In this document: in pieces, positions 1 through 5,289 of the stretch
Numbering within the stretch: the stretch's first letter is position 1
How the letters are laid out: the number at the start of each line of letters is the position of its first letter
Assembly (NCBI GenBank): GCA_900557355.1
Contig: USSR01000505.1
Location: 1-5,289, forward strand
DNA from: an uncultured Bacteroides sp.
GTDB taxonomy: Bacteria; Bacteroidota; Bacteroidia; Bacteroidales; Bacteroidaceae
Length of the DNA: 5,289 bases
Direction: 5' to 3'
Program-made: the position numbers and the translations under genes
The notes under the pieces: model-generated
The model's database searches: none
What the model was told of the DNA's origin: nothing
What the model saw: only the letters and a program-made list of their open reading frames with translations

Positions 1-1121
1 CTAATTATGATCAACGGGAAACCTGTAGTCAGACGTTAGACAATGTGAAGATATTGGTAGATTATCTGGCGGACTTATGGAAGTCTGACTATAATGTGTC
101 TCACAAGAATACGGTCATTATCGGCTTTTATGGCGGAGAACCTTTGATGAATATGAATCTTATAAAGGAAACGATCGCTTATGTGGAGAGTCTAGATATG
201 GCTCATTTGAAGTTTACTTACAATATGACGACTAATGGTATATTGCTGGATCGATACATGGATTTTTTAGTGGAAAAGAATTTCAGTATTCTAATCAGTC
301 TGGATGGAAATGAATACCAATCTGGATACAGGGTGGACAAATACGGAAATTCTTCATTTGTGCGTGTAGTCGGAAATGCACGGAAATTGAAAGATACCTA
401 TCCTGACTTTTTTGACAAAAATGTACAATTTAATGCGGTACTACACGACCGAAATTCAGTTGAGGAATGTTATAAATCAATTTATGGGTTATTCGGAAAA
501 ACGCCCCGTATATCAGAGTTGAATACAAATGGCATCGTGACGGCGCATAAGGAAGAATTTTATCGGATGTTTAACAGTAAGTCGGAAAGTTTTAAGGCAG
601 CAGTGGTTAACAAGGATATGAAGGAGAATTTTCTTTTGGAAGATTCTAACTCCATTGCTTATCATACGATGCTCATGAATTATGGTGGTAATCGGTACGC
701 AAACTATTTAGATTTATTTGACTCTGAAAGAGTCAACCGATACATACCTACCGGTACTTGCAGACCTTTTGAGCGAAAACTGTTTTTGACGGTTCATGGT
801 AAAATACTTCCTTGTGAGAGAATAGGGCAGGAATACGTTATAGCTTGGCTGACTGATGGAAAATTGGATTTAGATTGTGACGCTGTTGCTAAGTATTATA
901 GTTCCATGTATGAAAAAGTAATAAAGAGTTGTTCTCGTTGTCATTTGAAAAGAACTTGTGGGCAATGCCTGTTTTTACTAAAAGAGAAAGATGGACGGCT
1001 AATATGTCCGGGCATTCAAACTGATGCTAAACTGAGAAAGGAGTTTTCAACCTTTTTGACTTATGCAGAACAGAATCCAGGAGATTATGAGAGGCTATTA
1101 TCATCTATTGTTATTGACTAA
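1..1121 (+). CDS. Radical SAM/SPASM peptide maturase, 5'-truncated by window edge (GG-Bacteroidales type)
   Basis: The frame is open from base 3 to the TAA at 1119-1121. It already reads NYDQRETCSQTLDN before the GTG at 45, so that GTG is internal and the true start and the CxxxCxxC cluster motif lie left of the window, probably only a few codons away for the motif. What remains is a radical SAM barrel: GFYGGEPL with the SAM-binding GGEP at 132-143, TTNG at 228-239 and SLDG at 297-308. A C-terminal SPASM domain follows. Its cysteine codons at 759 and 813 give Cx12Gx4C, those at 930, 939, 957 and 966 give Cx2Cx5Cx2C, and the last is at 1005 (CPG). This set should hold two auxiliary iron-sulfur clusters. 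Such enzymes use a SAM-derived radical to modify residues of a ribosomal peptide in the cytoplasm, for example by thioether or C-C links. I believe it belongs to the family named GG_samocin_CFB. The companion rSAM-like gene and C39 exporter downstream support a RiPP role. The precise reaction cannot be read from sequence. Confidence 0.9.
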   Translation, partial: NYDQRETCSQTLDNVKILVDYLADLWKSDYNVSHKNTVIIGFYGGEPLMNMNLIKETIAYVESLDMAHLKFTYNMTTNGILLDRYMDFLVEKNFSILISLDGNEYQSGYRVDKYGNSSFVRVVGNARKLKDTYPDFFDKNVQFNAVLHDRNSVEECYKSIYGLFGKTPRISELNTNGIVTAHKEEFYRMFNSKSESFKAAVVNKDMKENFLLEDSNSIAYHTMLMNYGGNRYANYLDLFDSERVNRYIPTGTCRPFERKLFLTVHGKILPCERIGQEYVIAWLTDGKLDLDCDAVAKYYSSMYEKVIKSCSRCHLKRTCGQCLFLLKEKDGRLICPGIQTDAKLRKEFSTFLTYAEQNPGDYERLLSSIVID

Positions 1122-1136
1122 TATAATTTAAATATT

Positions 1137-2372
1137 ATGAACTATTTGTTTTATCTAGAGCCATATACTTTCTTGTTTCGTAGCAGAAGCATGTCTGTAG
1201 TTTATAACACGCTTAATTCTGCTTATATAGTTTGCCCTAATCATCCTACTGTACAACATATTCTTACACAATGGGAAGATGCTACTAACGGATATAGAAC
1301 GGAATTAAACGAAGAAACTCTGAAAGATGAGACAGTTCGGCTTTTTGTAAACAATGTCAGAGATACTTTTTCCGGTGACTGTGTGGAATTAGCTAAGGAA
1401 CATCCGAAGCCGTACATATTTAAGCCGACTTTATTTCTGAATACAGATATTCGCATCAAAGAAGAACAAAATAAGGTCTCACTTGGAGAGCGCATTTTGC
1501 AAAATCTTCATGAAGTGACTCTTTTCTTTTCCTCGTCATGCATGCAGAATTGTGCAGCGTGTTCTTCCTATTATCAGCAGATGAATCATTGCACGGTTTG
1601 TCATGAAGATGTATTGAAGATAGAGGATTATACTCGCTTGTTACATCAACTTCAGATATGCGGTATCCAGCGAGTGGACTTATTGGCGGGAGGCAATCCT
1701 CTTCTGAACAGTTATATACGTAAATTATCATTGGAGTTTTCTGAATCCACTTTTAAAAAGCATCTATACTTGGAATACAACTTTTTGAATGATGAGTATA
1801 TAAAGTTTGCGCAACAAACAAACTCTATATTGGAAATCTCGGTTCATCCGGAAGACTTAGGTAATCAGCTGGTTGATTGCATGTGGAAATACCACTTCGA
1901 TATAGTGCGATGGAATTTGATAGTATCTGCAGAAACTGATATGGAACAACTGGAAAACTTAAACTTGCCGGAGGGAGTTTCTATTAAAGTGCAGCCTTTT
2001 TATACCGGAAGCAACTATGCTTTCTTTCGCGATTTCGTTTTTTCTGATTTGGAAGATATACTTGCTGTGCCTATTGATAGAAAAACAATATTTAGGCATA
2101 AAGTATTGAATGATAATTTCTTTGGAAAGTTAACCGTTTTCCCATCCGGAGAAGTCTTCGCGAATGTAAATTGCCCTGCGCTTGGAAATATACAAGAATC
2201 TTCTCTAAAGGAACTTGTATACAAAGAGTTGACAGAACAGGATGTCTGGCTCAGAGTGCGAAGTAAGGAAAAACCTTGCAAACAATGTATTAATAAAGAT
2301 CTGTGCCCTTCCATATCCAATTATGAGTTAGTGATAGGTAAAAACAATCTTTGTAATATACAGCCTGAATAA
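1137..2372 (+). CDS. rSAM-like protein with CxxxCxxC and partial SPASM cysteine set ('pseudo-rSAM', GG-Bacteroidales type)
   Basis: This 411-residue protein starts 15 bp after the maturase; the ATG opens MNYLFYLEPYTFLF with no clear ribosome-binding site. Residues about 1-110 look like strands followed by helices, loosely resembling a PqqD/RRE peptide-binding fold (inference). The rSAM-like core begins with LFFSSSCMQNCAAC, in which C135, C139 and C142 form a true CxxxCxxC. Two further cysteines, C152 and C155, follow. The position of the GGEP motif reads GGNP (residues 185-188). The C-terminus has C346, then C381, C384 and C390 (Cx2Cx5C), the signature LCPSISNYE, and C406. This is a reduced SPASM-like cluster site. 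I recall a family called 'pseudo-rSAM protein, GG-Bacteroidales system' with this ending; it is probably a partner or scaffold for the upstream maturase. The intact CxxxCxxC leaves open that this copy is catalytic. It is confidently part of the operon, but its biochemical role is unproven. Confidence 0.82.
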   Translation: MNYLFYLEPYTFLFRSRSMSVVYNTLNSAYIVCPNHPTVQHILTQWEDATNGYRTELNEETLKDETVRLFVNNVRDTFSGDCVELAKEHPKPYIFKPTLFLNTDIRIKEEQNKVSLGERILQNLHEVTLFFSSSCMQNCAACSSYYQQMNHCTVCHEDVLKIEDYTRLLHQLQICGIQRVDLLAGGNPLLNSYIRKLSLEFSESTFKKHLYLEYNFLNDEYIKFAQQTNSILEISVHPEDLGNQLVDCMWKYHFDIVRWNLIVSAETDMEQLENLNLPEGVSIKVQPFYTGSNYAFFRDFVFSDLEDILAVPIDRKTIFRHKVLNDNFFGKLTVFPSGEVFANVNCPALGNIQESSLKELVYKELTEQDVWLRVRSKEKPCKQCINKDLCPSISNYELVIGKNNLCNIQPE

Positions 2373-2407
2373 AAAAAAGTGTATTGAAGATTTATAAGAG
2401 TTGAATT
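2373..2407 (+). other. Short AT-rich spacer, largest gap between genes in the window
   Basis: These 35 bp start with an A-run directly after the stop codon and lead into the next ATG. I see no inverted repeat with a T-run (terminator), no Bacteroides-type TAnnTTTG promoter element, and only a weak AAGAG-like stretch that is not convincing as a ribosome-binding site. The simplest reading is that the transcript runs through it. Confidence 0.5.
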
Positions 2408-3571
2408 ATGAAATCAAAAATATTGTTTTGTAATGGTACCGGTAATGGTATGCAACAAGAAGTGTGTATGAATTTAGTTTCTATTTTGCATACACTGCCT
2501 ATTGAAATGGATCTGTTGAACTCTAATCTTGATTTACATCATACAAACTATGATTTGGCCATTACATATAATAGGCAGGGATACAATGGATTTAAAAAGT
2601 TAGGTTTAAATATTCCTTTGCTTTATGTATTATCATCAGATGATTTTTGTAGCGAGATGCTTTTTGACTCTTCTTTATATGTTCATGTGTTGATGATCAA
2701 TTCCTATGAAACAGTATATTCAAATAGTTTCGTGTCGCAATCTTCTTTTCCATTTATGGTAAAGAGCATAGTTCCACCTATTAAGGAAAAGAAGAACAAA
2801 AGGTTGTTGGTTGATGTTGGTAATACCATTTCTTTAATGAATTTGTTGCCTTTGTTGAATATATATATTGATTATGAAATTGATATACTGACTGATAAAC
2901 CTTATAAACTTAACGATTTGGTTAATGCGCATATACAGCTTTCAACAAGAAAAAATAGGGATCAACTAATAGGAGAAGCTGATATACTGATTGCTGAAGG
3001 ATACACTGCCTTAAAAGGTGTGATGCAGCGGAAGCCCGTGTTTGTATTGGGTGAGCGTGGCTTTGGTGGTTTAGTAGAAAAGGATAATGTCAGGGAGCAG
3101 TATCGTACCGGGTTTTCAGGGAGATTGGGAGGGGTAAAAGATGAATATCTTCCGCTGCCGATGATGGGCTATGAGATGAAGAAGGTATTGAACGAAAGGG
3201 TAGAGGGGCTGATAGAAACAGCTGATGCCTTGTGTGAATGTTGTCGGGAAACATCCGATAAACTTTGTGGGTTGGTCTCATTTTTTGTAGCTCTTTCCCG
3301 AGTGAAAGAAAAAGTACTTTTACAAAAGAATCACTATATGGACTATATTCATACGGATGAGGCTGGCATCTATTGGGTGGTAGATAAAGTATATGGAAAG
3401 TTCCTGTTTGAGATAGATGAAACAGAGAAATGTTTGGTGGATTGTTTTGAGTCTCCACGGCAATTAAATTCAGTATATAAAGAGATGAAAGATAGTATGT
3501 CTGTTGAAGAGATAGAGAAGTCGGTAGATGACTTATTACAATATAAACTGCTTGATTACTGTATCGTATGA
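2408..3571 (+). CDS. Putative GT-B-like glycosyltransferase with C-terminal PqqD/RRE-like domain
   Basis: I do not recognise this 387-residue protein with certainty. The N-terminus has a first strand and glycine-rich loop (KILFCNGTGNG, residues about 4-14), as in the first Rossmann half of GT-B enzymes. In the second half, EADILIAEGYTALKG (190-204), then KPVFVLGERGFGGLV (209-223), resemble the acidic sugar-nucleotide-binding segment of GT-B glycosyltransferases. Residues about 309-387 look different: GIYWVVDKVYGKFLFEIDET, then PRQL, then SVEEIEKSVDDLLQYKLLD. That is a beta hairpin followed by helices ending in a short 'L-L-x-x-x-L-L' helix, as in PqqD-like RRE domains that bind RiPP leader peptides. 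A fusion would let the enzyme dock on the precursor. There is a cysteine cluster at C276, C278, C279 and C287. The stop overlaps the next start by ATGA, so translation is probably coupled. No signal peptide or membrane segment is evident, so it should be cytoplasmic. Both domain calls are inference from pattern. Confidence 0.6.
   Translation: MKSKILFCNGTGNGMQQEVCMNLVSILHTLPIEMDLLNSNLDLHHTNYDLAITYNRQGYNGFKKLGLNIPLLYVLSSDDFCSEMLFDSSLYVHVLMINSYETVYSNSFVSQSSFPFMVKSIVPPIKEKKNKRLLVDVGNTISLMNLLPLLNIYIDYEIDILTDKPYKLNDLVNAHIQLSTRKNRDQLIGEADILIAEGYTALKGVMQRKPVFVLGERGFGGLVEKDNVREQYRTGFSGRLGGVKDEYLPLPMMGYEMKKVLNERVEGLIETADALCECCRETSDKLCGLVSFFVALSRVKEKVLLQKNHYMDYIHTDEAGIYWVVDKVYGKFLFEIDETEKCLVDCFESPRQLNSVYKEMKDSMSVEEIEKSVDDLLQYKLLDYCIV
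3568..3571 (+). promoter_or_regulatory. ATGA start/stop overlap (translational coupling)
   Basis: The ATG of the dual glycosyltransferase overlaps the TGA of the preceding gene. There is no Shine-Dalgarno-like sequence ahead of it, so ribosomes finishing the upstream gene probably re-initiate here. This suggests that the two proteins are made in linked amounts and act in the same step. Confidence 0.7.
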
Positions 3572-5073
3572 AACGTTTGGAACAGAACTTTGATGTAAGT
3601 GTTATTCTTCCATTCTATAAGAAGATGGCGGAATTCAGGAAGGCACTTCCTGTAAATGCCCCTTACTTCCAACGTAACGGCATAGAAATTATCATTTGCC
3701 TGGATGAAGATAGCGAAGAGAAGGAATTGCTAAAGTTTATTGCAACTTATCCTTTAATTAATTGGAAAGTGTTAGTCAATCACTGGAAACACGAATGGAG
3801 GAATCCTTCGAAGACTATTAATGTAGGAATAAAGCATGCCACTAAAAAGTATGTATTGGTATGTTCGCCGGAATCGGAGTTCTATACGGATGCCATTAAA
3901 ATTATGAGAGAGTATCTGGAGTATTATGACCGGCATTTCGCAGTAGGAAGGGTGGCATTTGTGGATTATGATAAGAATGAGATTGATGATTTTTTATTCA
4001 CTCATCCTTTTGGTAGCATTATGGTGAAGAAAGAATTTTTGTTTACCATAGGTGGATATGATGAATCGTTGGACAAATGGGGAGGGGATGACAACAATGT
4101 ACGTGCTCGTCTGGAACTGTCCGGTGTGAGGAGGTTGTATTTGCCTGAAGTGAAGTTAGTGCATCGGGAAGAAAAAAGAGAGTTGAAGGCGAGGAAAAAG
4201 AAAACAGAAAAAGTACCCATTGAAATGGGGAAAAGTATATTTCTACCTTCCCAAATAAAAATAAATGATAACTGGGGAGAGGACTTTAATGATATTATAT
4301 TCGATTGGCAACATAAAAAGGAGAATAGTTTTCTGTTGGGTGAGTATTTAAGTTCTGATTACTTTACTGATTTGGAAATGTGGTCTCAGAAAGTGGAACA
4401 GGATTTTAAGTCTTTGCTATTGGTACAAAGTTATAATGAGGAAAGACAAATTACTGCTTTTCTGGAAAATGTCAGTGCTTATTTTGGTGGTATTGTTTTG
4501 CTGGATGATGAAAGTACGGATGATACTTATAAATTGGCTAAACATCCGTCACTGGTTTTGAAGGTGAAAAAGAAAAGATGTGGTTTTAATGATTTGGAAA
4601 ATAGAAATATATTGCTGGATATAGCTTCATTTTTTAATACGGAATGGTTGGCTTTTATGGATGTGGATGAACGGATAGATAGAAGGTATGCGGATTTCAA
4701 TTTTATGAATGACAGAGAAATAGAAGTTGGCATATTCCGTTTGGTGCACGTGTGGAATGATGAAAAAGTATATAATGCAGATTATCCATATTCGGAAGGT
4801 GGAGTTCAACAGAAATACAGAATGTTCAGAAATAAAGGACGGATGCAAATTGTGACAGAAAAGAAATGTCTGCATTTTCAGTTGACTCCTTATTATGAGA
4901 AGATATGTGTAACAAATATATTGTTGCTGCATTACGGCAATATGCTGGAAGAAGAACGTTTGAAAAAGTATCGGTTTTACAGTGTAGAGGATGTTGAGGG
5001 TGATCAACAAAGTTATGAGCATCTGGTATGTCCGCATCCTTGCCTAAAAGAAATAGAAAAAATAAGTCTATAA
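3568..5073 (+). CDS. Tandem two-domain family 2 (GT-A) glycosyltransferase
   Basis: This 501-residue protein carries two GT-A glycosyltransferase modules. Domain 1 (residues about 8-200) starts VSVILPFYKK and has the nucleotide-binding acidic stretch CLDEDSEE (44-51). At the usual DxD site it reads CSPESEF (99-105), so the aspartates are missing, as in the 'NPE' variants I recall from this family. It ends with the acceptor-side motif GGYDESLDKWGGDD (162-175), typical of the galactosyltransferase-like 7C region. A charged, lysine-rich linker (about 200-225) leads through a middle segment to domain 2 (about 283-470). Domain 2 has LVQSYNEE (N290), LLDDESTDDT (D313-T320) and a canonical DxD in FMDVDER (D365, D367), followed by KYRMFRN and LLHYGN. 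There is no signal peptide or transmembrane segment, so it should act in the cytoplasm with nucleotide sugars. Its position between the leader-binding-type enzyme and the peptide exporter suggests it glycosylates the RiPP precursor, perhaps adding two sugars in turn. The sugars and acceptor are unknown; a glycan substrate unrelated to the peptide is the alternative. Confidence 0.85.
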   Translation: MKRLEQNFDVSVILPFYKKMAEFRKALPVNAPYFQRNGIEIIICLDEDSEEKELLKFIATYPLINWKVLVNHWKHEWRNPSKTINVGIKHATKKYVLVCSPESEFYTDAIKIMREYLEYYDRHFAVGRVAFVDYDKNEIDDFLFTHPFGSIMVKKEFLFTIGGYDESLDKWGGDDNNVRARLELSGVRRLYLPEVKLVHREEKRELKARKKKTEKVPIEMGKSIFLPSQIKINDNWGEDFNDIIFDWQHKKENSFLLGEYLSSDYFTDLEMWSQKVEQDFKSLLLVQSYNEERQITAFLENVSAYFGGIVLLDDESTDDTYKLAKHPSLVLKVKKKRCGFNDLENRNILLDIASFFNTEWLAFMDVDERIDRRYADFNFMNDREIEVGIFRLVHVWNDEKVYNADYPYSEGGVQQKYRMFRNKGRMQIVTEKKCLHFQLTPYYEKICVTNILLLHYGNMLEEERLKKYRFYSVEDVEGDQQSYEHLVCPHPCLKEIEKISL

Positions 5074-5077
5074 AAAT

Positions 5078-5289
5078 ATGCGATTTTCTTTTCCATATTG
5101 TCGTCAGCTGGATGGCATGGATTGTGGTCCGGCGTGTCTGCGGATGATAGCACTATATTATGGTAAAAGCTATTCTTTGCAAACTTTGCGTGCCCGCTCT
5201 TTTATTTCCCGAAACGGTGTTTCCATGTTGGGTATCAGCGATGCGGCTGAATCCATCGGATTCAGGACATCAGGAGTGCGCATTTCTTT
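5078..5289 (+). CDS. C39 peptidase-containing ABC exporter, 5' end only
   Basis: The ATG lies 4 bp after the preceding stop, and the frame stays open to the right edge (70 full codons). The first residues are MRFSFPYCRQLDGMDCGPACL. This is the start of a C39 double-glycine peptidase: Q10 fits the oxyanion-hole glutamine and C16 in MDCGPACL the nucleophile, with the usual spacing of six between them. RMIALYYGKSYSLQTLR follows, also typical. The catalytic His and Asp, the membrane domain and the ATPase would lie outside the window. Full-length relatives are roughly 700 residues and sit in the inner membrane, where they cleave leader peptides after Gly-Gly and export the mature peptide. It is clearly co-transcribed with the modification genes and would provide the final maturation step. 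A stand-alone C39 protease is possible, but a fused transporter is the usual arrangement in such clusters. Confidence 0.88.
   Translation, partial: MRFSFPYCRQLDGMDCGPACLRMIALYYGKSYSLQTLRARSFISRNGVSMLGISDAAESIGFRTSGVRIS

Noticed and set aside
45..47. GTG as the start of the radical SAM maturase
   Set aside because: The same frame is open upstream to the window edge with protein-like sequence (NYDQRETCSQTLDN), and a start here would lack the essential CxxxCxxC, so the gene is cut by the edge.
1122..1136. AT-rich gap as a promoter for the second gene
   Set aside because: It is only 15 bp long, with no TAnnTTTG element; the spacing fits an operon.
2370..2380. A-run after the second gene as a terminator or a frameshift site
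   Set aside because: There is no hairpin, and a + strand terminator would need a T-run. The run starts in the stop codon, so slippage could not extend the protein in any obviously useful way.
2880..2992. Repeated GATATACTGA words 100 bp apart
   Set aside because: Both copies are in frame inside coding sequence (reading D-I-L), short, and without flanking repeat structure, so chance is the simplest explanation.
3090..3458. 122-codon minus-strand open frame
   Set aside because: It is antisense to the GT-B-like gene, has a low-complexity Pro/Ser/His-rich translation and no motif, and is taken as a shadow.
4627..5037. 136-codon open frame on the minus strand
   Set aside because: It lies wholly inside the well-supported glycosyltransferase gene, has no recognisable domain, and its hydrophobic, Ile/Phe-rich sequence is what AT-rich antisense DNA gives.

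Overview
The window looks like part of a ribosomally synthesised peptide (RiPP) maturation and export operon from a Bacteroidales bacterium (Bacteroides, Parabacteroides or a relative). The DNA is AT-rich. None of the starts has a recognisable AGGAGG-type Shine-Dalgarno sequence. The gene set matches what I recall as the 'GG-Bacteroidales' (samocin-like) natural-product system: a radical SAM/SPASM peptide maturase, a companion 'pseudo-rSAM' protein, glycosyltransferases and a C39-peptidase ABC exporter. The organism and family names are recall and inference, not a database search.

All five genes are on the + strand and tightly packed. (1) Bases 1-1121 are the 3' part of a radical SAM/SPASM maturase; its N-terminus and CxxxCxxC motif lie left of the window. 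(2) After 15 bp, bases 1137-2372 encode a second rSAM-like protein with a partial SPASM-like cysteine set. It keeps an intact CxxxCxxC but has GGNP in place of GGEP. (3) After 35 bp, bases 2408-3571 encode a poorly recognised protein with a GT-B-like core and a C-terminal tail resembling a PqqD/RRE (RiPP recognition) domain. (4) Overlapping it by ATGA, bases 3568-5073 encode a protein with two tandem GT-A (family 2) glycosyltransferase domains. (5) After 4 bp, bases 5078-5289 are the 5' end of a bacteriocin-type ABC transporter that begins with a C39 peptidase domain. No gap exceeds 35 bp, and I see no terminator, RNA gene, mobile element or CRISPR.

Inferred working model: a short precursor with a double-glycine leader, encoded outside the window, is bound through RRE-like domains. 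It is modified by the radical SAM enzyme with help from the rSAM-like partner and decorated with sugars by up to three glycosyltransferase modules. The C39 exporter then cleaves it after Gly-Gly and secretes it. The product would be an exported, radical-modified, possibly glycosylated peptide. The least described parts are the glycosyltransferase-like/RRE-like fusion and the dual glycosyltransferase.
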